Assembly (NCBI GenBank): GCA_002280475.1
Contig: NCEB01000027.1
Span: 1-32,215, forward strand
Length of the DNA stretch: 32,215 nucleotides
Source of the DNA: Brevundimonas subvibrioides
GTDB lineage: Bacteria > Pseudomonadota > Alphaproteobacteria > Caulobacterales > Caulobacteraceae
Direction of reading: 5' to 3'
Below the pieces are notes generated by a model. It was given only the letters and a program-made list of their open reading frames with translations, was not told the origin of the DNA and did not search any database. Below, in pieces: positions 8,803-16,604 of the stretch; the first letter of the stretch is position 1; the number at the start of each line of letters is the position of its first letter. Position numbers and translations under genes: made by a program.

Positions 8803-9282
8803 ATGAGCAACCCGGCTCAGGTCATCCGCCCGCCCAACGTCCTGCGCGCCAAGGTCGGCGGCGGGTTCGGCGGCATCAACGCCGATGCCATCGCCAGGGC
8901 CGAAGAGGCCCTGAAGGCGATGTCGGGCCAGTTCGGCCAGTGGCTGCAGGACGAGATCACCAAGCTGGACACCGCACAGGCGACGATCCGCGTCGAAGGC
9001 TATACGCCCCAGACCGCCGAGGGCCTGTATTTCCGCGCCCATGACCTGAAGGGCCTGGGCTCGACCTACCAGTATCCGCTGGTCACGCGCCTGGCGGGAT
9101 CGCTGTGCAAGCTGATGGACGATCCCACCCGGCGCATGGACGCCCCGATGATGCTGATCGACGCCCATATCGACGCCATCCGCGCGGTCGTCCGCGACCA
9201 GATCCAGACCGACGACCATCCGACCGGTCGCATCCTGGCCGAGACGCTGGAAGCCAAGGTCGCCGCGCACCGCGCGGGCTGA
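8803..9282 (+). CDS. Hpt (histidine phosphotransfer) domain protein
   Basis: The 159-residue soluble protein has an Hpt core with the phosphoacceptor motif RAHDLKGLGSTYQY, placing the histidine at residue 80, flanked by helices. Hpt proteins shuttle phosphoryl groups between hybrid-kinase receiver domains and response regulators. There is no kinase or receiver gene next to it, so its partners are encoded elsewhere; the MHYT hybrid kinase in this window lacks its own Hpt domain and is one possibility, which is inference. AGGAG followed by CGTCTC precedes the ATG at good spacing. It converges on the second DUF2336 gene, with a small palindrome between them. Confidence 0.88.
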   Translation: MSNPAQVIRPPNVLRAKVGGGFGGINADAIARAEEALKAMSGQFGQWLQDEITKLDTAQATIRVEGYTPQTAEGLYFRAHDLKGLGSTYQYPLVTRLAGSLCKLMDDPTRRMDAPMMLIDAHIDAIRAVVRDQIQTDDHPTGRILAETLEAKVAAHRAG

Positions 9283-9295
9283 GCCTTTCGCCGAA

Positions 9296-9310
9296 GCCTG
9301 AGCCTCAGGC
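9296..9310. terminator. Short palindrome between convergent Hpt and DUF2336 genes
   Basis: GCCTGAG-c-CTCAGGC forms a 7-bp stem with a one-base loop between the two convergent genes, overlapping the stop codon of the minus-strand DUF2336 gene. It has no T-tract, so it is at best a weak bidirectional terminator. Confidence 0.35.
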
Positions 9311-10450
9311 CGCGTTCGCCGCGATCGCCCGTGACGGGCCCTGTGCGGGCTGATCCAGCCGTTCCATCAGATAGGCCACGTCGTCGCGCGGGGCGTTGGG
9401 GCGCTGGGTCAGGAAGCGTTCCAGCATCTGCTCGCGGAAGGCTTCGCCGGAGGTGTCGACGCCCTCGGCCGAGAGCTGGCGCCAGGTGTCGACCCCGGCG
9501 CGGAAGGCCTGGAACAGGCGCGGCGGCAGGCCCGCCCGGTCATAGATGGCCTTGAGCCCCAGAGGACCGGCGTCGTGAACCATCAGCCAGGCGCGATGGT
9601 GCGGCGTCGAGGACAGTTCGGCGACGCCGTGCTCGAACAGGGCCATCTTGCCGCGCGCCAGGGCCCGCAGCAGCAGGGAGGCGGTCAGCGCCTTCCTCGC
9701 ATTCAACTGGGCGACGAAGGTCGTCAGGTCGGCGCCGGCCGGGGCCTGGTCGATCAGGTCGACGGTCGCCCGCTCGCGCGCGAAGGTCGACAGGCGGATG
9801 GCGGTCTCGGGCGCGATGGCGTGGCGGCTGACCAGATGCTCGCGCACCGCCTCCGACGCCAGGGCGACCAGGCGTTCGGTGATGTCCAGCGGCAGGACCT
9901 GGCGATAGGCCAGGGCGGCCACGACCTCGGGCGCCGATCCGAAGCGGTCGATGGCGCGGCCCATGGCGCGCTCGGACAGGTCGGCGTTGTCGTTGGAGGC
10001 CAGGGTGCGGACGGCCGTCTCGACGCCCTCGGCGGCCACAACGTCGGCGACGTCGCGCGACACGCGCGGGCGGGCGGCGACGGCGACCTGGCGGGCGGCA
10101 GAGCCGGCGCGAACGATCTCGATCAGGTCCTCGTCGGCGAAGACGGGAGAGGAACCGATGATGGGCAGGGCGATGGAATCGACGTCCATGGCCAGCTTGC
10201 GGGCCACGTCGCGCGGCAGAAGATCGGAACTGCGCAGCGTCACCGCCAGAGCGCGGCGCACCAGTTCGGCGGCGTCGTCGGCCAGCATGCGCATGATCTT
10301 GTGGGCGGCCTCGCGGTCGACGTCGTCCAGCTCGGCCCGGTCCATGCTGCGGCACAGCTTGTGCGCGGCGGCGGCCCGGTCGTCGTCGTCGGACGCCTTG
10401 ATCAGGCGGCGGATGTCGAACTCTGTCAGTCGGGCGCGGTGGGCGGTCAT
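9305..10450 (-). CDS. DUF2336 family protein (paralogue B)
   Basis: This is a 381-residue second DUF2336 member, similar in length and block order to the copy at 6742-7881. Shared segments are SSPVFADEDLIEIV (about residue 101), ARPRVSRDVADVV (about 126) and GKMALFEHGVAELS (about 267). The N-terminus is rich in Asp and Ala (SDDDDRAAAAHK) and no export signal is present. The function is unknown. It is transcribed away from the transglycosylase gene, which lies upstream on the same strand 60 bases away. The gap contains a CtrA-like site and an AGGAG about 13 bases before the ATG. The two paralogues flank nadK and the Hpt gene, suggesting duplication followed by insertion or rearrangement. Confidence 0.85.
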   Translation of the reverse strand: MTAHRARLTEFDIRRLIKASDDDDRAAAAHKLCRSMDRAELDDVDREAAHKIMRMLADDAAELVRRALAVTLRSSDLLPRDVARKLAMDVDSIALPIIGSSPVFADEDLIEIVRAGSAARQVAVAARPRVSRDVADVVAAEGVETAVRTLASNDNADLSERAMGRAIDRFGSAPEVVAALAYRQVLPLDITERLVALASEAVREHLVSRHAIAPETAIRLSTFARERATVDLIDQAPAGADLTTFVAQLNARKALTASLLLRALARGKMALFEHGVAELSSTPHHRAWLMVHDAGPLGLKAIYDRAGLPPRLFQAFRAGVDTWRQLSAEGVDTSGEAFREQMLERFLTQRPNAPRDDVAYLMERLDQPAQGPSRAIAANAA

Positions 10451-10498
10451 GGTGCGGTCAGCATCTCCTGAGTCGGAGCGGAGCGTGAACCGCCAGGC

Positions 10499-10513
10499 TT
10501 AACGGCCGGTTTA
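10499..10513 (-). promoter_or_regulatory. CtrA-like site upstream of second DUF2336 gene (one mismatch)
   Basis: TTAA-cggccgg-TTTA matches TTAA-N7-TTAA except for one base. It lies 48 bases upstream of the ATG of the second DUF2336 gene and overlaps the end of the transglycosylase gene. Support comes mostly from the recurrence of such sites in this neighbourhood. Confidence 0.3.
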
Positions 10514-11317
10514 CCAAGAGCCTCCGGACGACGATTTCGGCTCGGGCCCGAAGGCCCCGCCGAAGCCGGAGGACTTGCCGTCCCCGTCCTGGCCGAGCAG
10601 CAGGGACAGGAGGCTCTGATCCTGTTTCAGACGGTCCATGCGGGCGGCGATGGCCAGCTCGCGCTCGTCCAGCAGGGGGGCGGCGGGGGCGGCCGGGCCG
10701 ATCACGGGGGCGGGGCCGCCGGCGGTGCTCTGAAGGTTGGCGTGGACCTCGGCGACGGTGGCGGGGCGGCCGTTGCGATAGAAGATCGAGCGATTGGCCG
10801 CGGCGGCCTCGGGGAACAGGGCGACGGCGCTGGCGCCCGGCCGGGTCGCCATGGCCTCCATGATCCGCGCGGCTCCGGCCGGGCCCAGGAAATGGGCGGC
10901 GTAGAGGTCGCCGGCACCGGGATCGCGACCGGTGCGACCCCTCAGATAGGCCGCGTTCTGGGCCGTCAGCTCGCCCGCCATAAGGGAGGCGGCCTGGGGG
11001 TCGAAGCGCAGATCCAGCACGACGTTGCGGGCCGAGCCCTCGACCCGCCAGCGACCGTCGGCGCCCCGATGGATCAGGTCGGCATATTGGCCATAGCCGT
11101 GCTTGGCCCCGTGCTGCTTGACCGTGGCCAGCCACGTCTGCTCGATGAATTGGAACAGGCCGGACGCAGACGACGTGGGCGCGCGGGCGTTGGGGTTGAA
11201 AGCGCTCTCTCGGCGAGCGGTCTTCATCAGGAAGTCGAAGTCGACGCCGGTCGACTGGGACGCGCGACGGATCGCGGCCTCTACCCCTCCCGATGCTGGA
11301 ATCGCCCTGACGGTCAT
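10511..11317 (-). CDS. Lytic transglycosylase SLT-domain protein
   Basis: This protein should cleave the peptidoglycan glycan chain, releasing anhydro-muropeptides. The N-terminal half is an SLT fold: catalytic glutamate E37 in TARRESAFNPNARAPTSSASG, followed by GLFQFIEQTW and a later AAHFLGPAGAARI block. The C-terminal part (residues about 190-268) is Ala/Pro-rich, then charged, ending in a Gly/Ser-rich tail. No classical signal peptide is visible, as in some specialised transglycosylases delivered by flagellar or other secretion systems, so how it reaches the periplasm is open. A perfect CtrA-type box lies 26 bases before the ATG, hinting at cell-cycle-timed expression. Confidence 0.88.
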   Translation of the reverse strand: MTVRAIPASGGVEAAIRRASQSTGVDFDFLMKTARRESAFNPNARAPTSSASGLFQFIEQTWLATVKQHGAKHGYGQYADLIHRGADGRWRVEGSARNVVLDLRFDPQAASLMAGELTAQNAAYLRGRTGRDPGAGDLYAAHFLGPAGAARIMEAMATRPGASAVALFPEAAAANRSIFYRNGRPATVAEVHANLQSTAGGPAPVIGPAAPAAPLLDERELAIAARMDRLKQDQSLLSLLLGQDGDGKSSGFGGAFGPEPKSSSGGSW

Positions 11318-11342
11318 GGGCCCAGAGGCTGCGAGAACGTGG

Positions 11343-11367
11343 TTAAGCGAGCGTTAATGTCCGTTAA
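11343..11367 (-). promoter_or_regulatory. CtrA-type box upstream of lytic transglycosylase gene
   Basis: TTAA-gcgagcg-TTAA at 11343-11357 is a perfect match to the CtrA consensus TTAA-N7-TTAA, and a third TTAA follows at 11364-11367. In a genome this GC-rich three TTAA within 25 bases of intergenic DNA is unusual. The site lies 26 bases upstream of the transglycosylase ATG and about 14 bases beyond the end of the upstream flavoprotein gene. Confidence 0.55.
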
Positions 11368-11380
11368 CGGCGGCCGGTCA

Positions 11381-12403
11381 TCACGCAGATGATCCCAGGA
11401 ACCTCAGCGGGTCGAGGGCGGCGGCGTGGGTGCCGCGCGGCCGTGCCTCGATGCCGGCAGCGACGATCCGGGCGACCAGGGGGGCCAGCAGCCAGCCGTT
11501 GCGGCGCGGGGCGAGGGCCAGGTGGACGCCCTGCCTCGCCGGTCCGGCGAGCGGGAGGCCGTCGGGGCTGGTCCCCCGGACCGCCGCCCGCCAGTCGACG
11601 GGGGCGTCGATGGGGTGGCCCAGCAGGACCTCGGCCATGGCGATCAGGCGGGCGGAGGCGTCGGGATCGACGAGGGCGGGGGATTGGCCCTCGACCATGG
11701 TGGCCCCGATCAGGGCCCCCTGCCCGGCCGGAACGACATAGCCACCGGGGCCGCGCAGGACGCGGTCGGTGAGGGGCCGGCCGACGAAGCCGATCTGTCC
11801 GGCGATGGGACGGACCCCGGCGACGGCGCGGGCGGCGGCCTCGGGCAGTCCCGGGATGGGCGGCGCGGCCCCCGTGGCAAGGACGACGGTCCGGCATCGG
11901 ACCGCGTCGGCGGCGGTCTGGACGGTCCAGCCCTGGCCGGACGGCTCCAGCGAGAGGGCCGAGCGGAGCGTCAGGCGCTGGCCGAGGCCGATGAGGAGAT
12001 GGTCCAGCGCCTCGGCCGCGTCGATGCGGATGTCGTCGGGCGCGCTGACGCCGCCCGCATCAAGCTCCGCGCGGAAGCCGAGGGCGCGCAGGCGGGCGGC
12101 GACGCCGTCGGGATCGGGGCCGCGCCAAACAGCCGGGGTCGGGTCCAGCGTCAGGTCGTGGCGGTCCGCGAACGCGGGCCACAGGGCGGCGGCGTCCCTC
12201 AGCAGGGTCGCGCGAGCGGGATCGGCGTCATCCAGCAGGCTCTCGAAGGCCGGGGCGATCATGCCGGCGGCGATGGCGGAGGCGTTGGAGCCGCCTGGGT
12301 CGATCACCCGGACGTCGGCCCCCCGGGAGGTCAGCTCCGCCGCGACGGCGAGGCCCAGGACGCCCGCGCCGAGAATGACGATGTCGCAGGAGAGGTCGGC
12401 CAC
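11381..12403 (-). CDS. FAD-dependent oxidoreductase, DAO family (ThiO/glycine oxidase-like)
   Basis: The 340-residue flavoprotein begins with a Rossmann FAD-binding motif (DIVILGAGVLGLAVAAELTSRG, with GAGVLG at about residues 12-17), followed by VIDPGG and SAIAAGMIAPA typical of the D-amino-acid oxidase/glycine oxidase family, and ends with RNGWLLAPLVARIVA. Members oxidise amines or amino acids to imino acids with hydrogen peroxide release. Similarity to ThiO is suggestive, but no thiamine genes lie nearby, so the substrate is not assigned. It is transcribed in the same direction as pckG, 203 bases downstream of it, with a palindromic element in the gap. Confidence 0.85.
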   Translation of the reverse strand: MADLSCDIVILGAGVLGLAVAAELTSRGADVRVIDPGGSNASAIAAGMIAPAFESLLDDADPARATLLRDAAALWPAFADRHDLTLDPTPAVWRGPDPDGVAARLRALGFRAELDAGGVSAPDDIRIDAAEALDHLLIGLGQRLTLRSALSLEPSGQGWTVQTAADAVRCRTVVLATGAAPPIPGLPEAAARAVAGVRPIAGQIGFVGRPLTDRVLRGPGGYVVPAGQGALIGATMVEGQSPALVDPDASARLIAMAEVLLGHPIDAPVDWRAAVRGTSPDGLPLAGPARQGVHLALAPRRNGWLLAPLVARIVAAGIEARPRGTHAAALDPLRFLGSSA

Positions 12404-12448
12404 TGCGGCTGCTTCGACCGGAAGGACGGGGAATGCAAGCGCTGAGGG

Positions 12449-12597
12449 TCTCCTCCCTGCGCCGAAGGCGTGGGGAGGTGGATGCGAGCCCTTGCGAGCA
12501 GACGGAGGGGTTCTGGCCGCGACGAAGAACCCCTCCGTCTCTCCGCTTCGCTCCGAGCCACCTCCCCATTCGCCGAAGGCGAACGGGGAGGAGACGC
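12449..12597. repeat. Nested palindromic intergenic element between pckG and the flavoprotein gene
   Basis: The outer arms at about 12449-12481 and 12558-12597 are related inverted copies, each itself a hairpin around GCCGAAGGC. The inner part is a perfect hairpin: GACGGAGGGGTTC at 12501-12513 pairs with 12527-12539 across a 13-base loop. It fills the gap after the pckG stop codon and may end or attenuate the pckG transcript. The layered structure resembles a REP-doublet (BIME-like) element. Confidence 0.65.
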
Positions 12598-12606
12598 AGT
12601 TCTAGC

Positions 12607-14463
12607 CTACTCCGCCGCGAGGACCGCGGGTTCGCCCCGGGCGGCGGCGAGGCGGCCGGTCAGGGCGGCGTGCTGGGACCAGAGGCGCTCGGGCAGACGG
12701 TCGCCGAACTGGGCGTAGAAGTCGGGGATCATAGAGGCCTCTTCGGCCCAGACCTCGGCGTCGACGTCCAGCAGGGTGGACAGCTGGGCCTCGGTCAGGT
12801 CCAGGCCGTCCAGGTCCAGGGCGGCGCGCGACGGGACGCGGCCGACGGGGGTGTCGAGGGCTTCGGCCTCGCCGTCGATGCGTTCGGCGATCCACTTCAG
12901 AACGCGGGCGTTGTCACCGAAGCCGGGCCAGACGAACTTGCCCTCGTCGTCCTTGCGGAACCAGTTGACGAAGAAGATGCGCGGCAGTTTGGCGGCGTCG
13001 GCCCGGTCGCCCATGGCCAGCCAGTGGGCGAAATAGTCGCCCATGTTGTAGCCGCAGAAGGGCAGCATGGCGAAGGGATCGCGGCGCAGCTCGCCGACCT
13101 TGTTCTCGGCCGCGGCCGTGCCCTCGCTGGCCACGGTCGAGCCCATGAAGACGCCGTGTTCCCAATCAAAGGCCTCGGTCACCAGGGGCACGGCCGAGGC
13201 GCGGCGGCCGCCGAACAGGATGGCGTCGATCGGCACGCCTCGCGGGTCTTCCCATTCGGGCGCGATCGTGGGGCACTGGCCAGCCGGGGCGGCGAAGCGG
13301 GCGTTGGGATGGGCGGCGGGCTCGCCCGAGGCCGGGTCGTGAGGCGCGCCCTTCCAGTTGGTCAAACCCTCGGGCGCGGTCTTCGACAGGCCTTCCCACC
13401 AGACGTCGCCGTCGGCGGTGAGGGCCGTGTTGGTGAAGACGGTGTTGGTGGCCAGGGTTTCGAGCGCGTTCTGGTTGGTGTTGCGGCTGGTGCCCGGGGC
13501 GACGCCGAAGAAGCCGGCTTCGGGATTGACCGCATACAGCCGCCCGTCGTCGCCGAAGCGCATCCAGGCGATATCGTCGCCGACCGTTTCGGCGGTCCAG
13601 CCCGGCAGGCTGGGCTGGAGCATGGCGAGGTTGGTCTTGCCGCAGGCGCTGGGGAAGGCGGCGGCCATGTATTTGATCCGCCCCTGGGGGCTGGTCAGCT
13701 TGAGGATCAGCATGTGCTCGGCCAGCCAGCCCTCGTCCCTGGCCATGACCGAGGCGATGCGCAGGGCGTAGCATTTCTTGCCCAGCAAGGCGTTGCCGCC
13801 GTAGCCCGAGCCGTAGGACCAGATCTCGCGCGTCTCGGGGAAGTGGACGATCCACTTCTCGGGATTGCAGGGCCAGGCGACGTCGACTTGACCCTCGGCC
13901 ACGGGCGCGCCCAGGGTGTGGACGCAGGGCACGAAGACGCCGTCGTCGCCCAGGGCTTCCAGCGCGGCGGCGCCCATCCGGGTCATGATGCCCATGGAGA
14001 CGGCGACATAGCCGCTGTCGGTGATCTCGACGCCGAGGGCCGACAGCTCGGAACCCAGCGGGCCCATGGAGAAGGGCACGACATACATCGTCCGTCCGGC
14101 CATGCAGCCATCGAACAGGCCGTCCAGTCGGCCGCGCATCTCGACCGGGTCGGACCAGTTGTTGGTCGGGCCGGCGTCGACCTCGTCCTGCGAGCAGATG
14201 AAGGTGCGGCTTTCGACGCGGGCGACGTCCTTCGGATCGGAGGCGGCGTAGAAGCTGCCGGGGCGCTTCACCGGGTCCAGGGCCTTCAGCGTGCCCTTCT
14301 CGATCAGATCAGCGACGATGAGGGCCTTTTCGGCCTCGGAGCCGTCGCACCAGTGGACGCGGGCGGGCCGGGTCAGGGCCGCGATCTGTTCGACCCAGGC
14401 GACCAGACCCGCGTGACGGGTCGGCGCCGGGTGCAGGCCCGGGATGGTCGAGGTGGATGGCAC
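12607..14463 (-). CDS. pckG: Phosphoenolpyruvate carboxykinase (GTP)
   Basis: This enzyme converts oxaloacetate and GTP to phosphoenolpyruvate, CO2 and GDP, the first committed step of gluconeogenesis. The 618-residue protein has the GTP-class signature [12 protein letters not shown] (residues 270-281, the kinase-1a P-loop with the reactive cysteine), then the metal-binding [10 protein letters not shown] and the substrate-binding [15 protein letters not shown] and [14 protein letters not shown] blocks. The length fits the GTP type; the ATP type is shorter and different. The start is GTG at 14463, with AGGAG seven bases upstream. It is transcribed divergently from the DUF938 gene across a 218-base gap containing a dyad that may be an operator. 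It pairs functionally with aceA at the window's end. Confidence 0.97.
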   Translation of the reverse strand: MPSTSTIPGLHPAPTRHAGLVAWVEQIAALTRPARVHWCDGSEAEKALIVADLIEKGTLKALDPVKRPGSFYAASDPKDVARVESRTFICSQDEVDAGPTNNWSDPVEMRGRLDGLFDGCMAGRTMYVVPFSMGPLGSELSALGVEITDSGYVAVSMGIMTRMGAAALEALGDDGVFVPCVHTLGAPVAEGQVDVAWPCNPEKWIVHFPETREIWSYGSGYGGNALLGKKCYALRIASVMARDEGWLAEHMLILKLTSPQGRIKYMAAAFPSACGKTNLAMLQPSLPGWTAETVGDDIAWMRFGDDGRLYAVNPEAGFFGVAPGTSRNTNQNALETLATNTVFTNTALTADGDVWWEGLSKTAPEGLTNWKGAPHDPASGEPAAHPNARFAAPAGQCPTIAPEWEDPRGVPIDAILFGGRRASAVPLVTEAFDWEHGVFMGSTVASEGTAAAENKVGELRRDPFAMLPFCGYNMGDYFAHWLAMGDRADAAKLPRIFFVNWFRKDDEGKFVWPGFGDNARVLKWIAERIDGEAEALDTPVGRVPSRAALDLDGLDLTEAQLSTLLDVDAEVWAEEASMIPDFYAQFGDRLPERLWSQHAALTGRLAAARGEPAVLAAE

Positions 14464-14524
14464 GCGCAGGCTCCTGAAACGTCCTCGGCCCGACCGGTCT
14501 GACGCCCGCCGTGGCCCTCTCCTG

Positions 14525-14550
14525 ATTGTAACAGGTCTTCACGGCCTGTT
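14525..14550 (-). promoter_or_regulatory. Dyad overlapping a possible pckG promoter
   Basis: AACAGG at 14530-14535 and CCTGTT at 14545-14550 form a 6-bp dyad with a 9-base spacer. On the minus strand it ends directly in TACAAT (14531-14526), a good -10 hexamer for pckG; the matching -35 (TGAAAC) is poor. A regulator bound here would block that promoter, which would fit carbon-source control of gluconeogenesis. This is inference from position. Confidence 0.35.
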
Positions 14551-14681
14551 TCACGCCGCAATGACACCCGTCCTGCCGCCGCGTCAACCGGCGCAAGATT
14601 TCGCCCCCGGCGAAGCCGAACCTCGTCGAGGCGGAGCGGAAACCGGTCGCGTGACGCTTCCGTCGGCTGTATTCGAGGGCG

Positions 14682-15323
14682 GTGCAGACGCTTGATCCCA
14701 TCCAGACGGCCGCGCCCCCGGGGGCCCTGGCCTCGCCCGCCGTGGCGCGCAACACCGCCGCGATCCTGGAGGTCCTGCGCGCGCATCTGCCTGCGGAAGG
14801 GCGGGTGCTGGAGATCGCCTCGGGATCGGGCGAGCATGCGGTGGCCTTCGCCCGCGCCCTGCCCCGCACGACCTGGACGCCGAGTGATCCGTCCGCCGAG
14901 GCCCGGGCCAGCATCGCCGCATGGGCCGCCGGGGCCACCCTGCCGAACCTGAGGGCCCCGCTGGCGCTGGACGCCGCCGATCCGGACGGGTGGCCGGCGC
15001 TGGACGTGCAGGTCATGGTCTGCATCAACATGATCCACATCAGCCCGTGGTCCGCGACTGAGGGGCTGATGGCCGGTGCCGGGCGGGTGCTGCCCGATCC
15101 GGGCGGGCTGCTGGTGCTGTATGGGCCGTTCCGCGAAGCGGACGCGCCGCTGGCGCCGTCGAACGCCGCCTTCGACGAGAGCCTGAAGGCACGCGATCCA
15201 GCCTGGGGCCTGCGGGACCGGGACGCGGTCGTGGCCTGCGCGCGGTCGAACGGACTGCATCTGACACGCCGCGTCGAGATGCCCGCCAACAATCTGATGC
15301 TGCTGTTCCGCCGCGTGACCTGA
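14682..15323 (+). CDS. DUF938 family, SAM-dependent methyltransferase-like protein
   Basis: This 213-residue protein belongs to DUF938, a family with a class I methyltransferase fold. The SAM-binding motif is VLEIASGSGEHAVAFARALP (about residues 42-61), followed by DPSAEARASIAAW and the family block VCINMIHISPW. The C-terminus reads ARSNGLHLTRRVEMPANNLMLLFRR, which is conserved in the family. The substrate is unknown. GTG at 14682 is taken as the start because it follows GAGGG and gives a normal-length N-terminus. It is the first gene of a plus-strand run with the GlcG-like and pseudouridine synthase genes, separated by 11 and 4 bases. Confidence 0.88.
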   Translation: MQTLDPIQTAAPPGALASPAVARNTAAILEVLRAHLPAEGRVLEIASGSGEHAVAFARALPRTTWTPSDPSAEARASIAAWAAGATLPNLRAPLALDAADPDGWPALDVQVMVCINMIHISPWSATEGLMAGAGRVLPDPGGLLVLYGPFREADAPLAPSNAAFDESLKARDPAWGLRDRDAVVACARSNGLHLTRRVEMPANNLMLLFRRVT

Positions 15324-15334
15324 CCCGGAGATCG

Positions 15335-15835
15335 ATGATGAAGGCCCTGATCCTCGCCCTGGCCCTGGCTTCGGCCGCGACGGGCGGCGCCGCGCAGACC
15401 GCGCCCGCCCTGCCGCCGGCGGCGGCACCCTCCTACGGCCCTCCGGTATCGCTGGAGGTCGCGCAGGACCTGATCGACCGGACGATGGCGCACGGCGCGG
15501 CCAACGGATGGCGCCTGGCCGTCGCCGTCGTCGAGCCGTCCGGAGCCCTGGTCGCGTTCGGACGGATGGACGACACCCAGTACGGCTCCATCCACGTCGC
15601 CCAGAGGAAGGCGGAGACCTCGGCCCGCTATCGGCTGGCGACGGCGGCCCTGGAGGAGCGCGTCGTGGCGGGGCGGCTGGTGATCCTGGCCAACGAAGAC
15701 ACCCTGCCCTTCCCCGGCGGGCGGCCGATCGTGATCGACGGGCGGATCGTGGGCGCCATCGGCGTGTCGGGCGCGACCTCGGCGCAGGACGACGAGGCGG
15801 CGCTGGCGGCTCTCGCGACGCTGGCGGGCGACTGA
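15335..15835 (+). CDS. GlcG/HbpS family exported protein (possible heme-binding)
   Basis: This is a 166-residue protein with a signal peptide (about residues 1-20, KALILALALASAATGGAAQ). The mature domain is of the GlcG/HbpS family, recognisable from LAVAVVEPSGALVAFGRMDDTQYGSIHVAQRKAETSA-type sequence and PFPGGRPIVIDGRIVGAIGVSGATSAQDDE near the end. HbpS in Streptomyces binds heme and senses redox stress; for most members the ligand is unproven, so heme binding here is only a family expectation. It should act in the periplasm. Either of two consecutive ATG codons after CGGAGATCG could be the start. Confidence 0.85.
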   Translation: MMKALILALALASAATGGAAQTAPALPPAAAPSYGPPVSLEVAQDLIDRTMAHGAANGWRLAVAVVEPSGALVAFGRMDDTQYGSIHVAQRKAETSARYRLATAALEERVVAGRLVILANEDTLPFPGGRPIVIDGRIVGAIGVSGATSAQDDEAALAALATLAGD

Positions 15836-15839
15836 TCTC

Positions 15840-16598
15840 TTGGCCTTCGCCCGCGTGTACGACGGTCCGGAACCGGTCCGGATCAACAAATGGCTGGGTC
15901 AGACCGGCGTCTGCTCGCGCCGCGAGGCCGACGCCCTGATCGCCGACGGTCTGGTGTCCATCGACGGCGAGGTGGTGACCGACGCGGGCAGAAAGCTGTC
16001 GCCGGGCCAGACCCTGACCCTGGCCGACCGGGCCGAGGCGGCGTTGAGCCAGGGCGTGACCATCGTGATGCACAAGCCGGTCGGCTATGTCTCTGGCCAG
16101 CCGGAACCGGGCAAGGTCCCGGCCGTGCGGCTGCTGACCGCAGAAAACCGGATCGGCGACGGCGAGGTGCCGGCGGCGGACGCCTCCCTGCCCCCGATCG
16201 GACGGCTGGACGAGGATTCGCGTGGCCTGCTGCTGCTGTCGTCGGACGGGGTCGTGGCCAAGGCGGTGATCGGGCCGGCCTCGACGCTGGACAAGGAATA
16301 TGTGGTGCGGGTCGCGGGCGACGTGACCGAGAAGACGCTGGCGACGCTGCGCTACGGCATCATGCTGGACGGGCGTCAGCTGAAGCGGGCCCGGGTCTCG
16401 CGGATGGAGCAGAACCGGCTGCGCTTCGTCCTGACCGAGGGGCGCAACCGCCAGATCCGGCGGATGTGCGAGCGCGTCGATCTGGAGGTCACCGACCTGA
16501 TGCGGGTGCGGATCGGGCCGATCCGGCTGGACGGGCTGGCGGAGGGACGCTGGCGGCGGCTGACCCCCGAGGAGCGAGCGGCGCTGCTCGGGGGCTGA
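15840..16598 (+). CDS. 23S rRNA/tRNA pseudouridine synthase, RsuA/RluF family
   Basis: The protein isomerises specific uridines in ribosomal RNA to pseudouridine. An S4 RNA-binding domain occupies the N-terminus (RINKWLGQTGVCSRREADALI, about residues 14-34), and the catalytic domain has the family motif GRLDEDSRGLLLLSSDG with the catalytic aspartate. The late motif EGRNRQIRRMCE confirms the RsuA/RluB/E/F branch; RluF is the closest fit, but the target base cannot be read from sequence. The apparent start is TTG at 15840, four bases after the previous stop, with no obvious ribosome binding site; GTG at 15855 is the alternative. It converges on the M56 peptidase gene with only six bases between stops. 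Confidence 0.92.
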   Translation: MAFARVYDGPEPVRINKWLGQTGVCSRREADALIADGLVSIDGEVVTDAGRKLSPGQTLTLADRAEAALSQGVTIVMHKPVGYVSGQPEPGKVPAVRLLTAENRIGDGEVPAADASLPPIGRLDEDSRGLLLLSSDGVVAKAVIGPASTLDKEYVVRVAGDVTEKTLATLRYGIMLDGRQLKRARVSRMEQNRLRFVLTEGRNRQIRRMCERVDLEVTDLMRVRIGPIRLDGLAEGRWRRLTPEERAALLGG

Positions 16599-16604
16599 GG
16601 CCGA

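Noticed and set aside
12433..14502. A 689-codon plus-strand open frame opposite pckG
   Set aside because: pckG on the other strand has the complete GTP-carboxykinase signature; the plus frame has none and runs through the palindromic repeat.
14309..16073. Long minus-strand open frames (526 and 566 codons) over the DUF938, GlcG-like and pseudouridine synthase genes
   Set aside because: The plus-strand genes have recognisable motifs and tight operon spacing; the minus frames are Arg/Pro/Gly-rich shadows.
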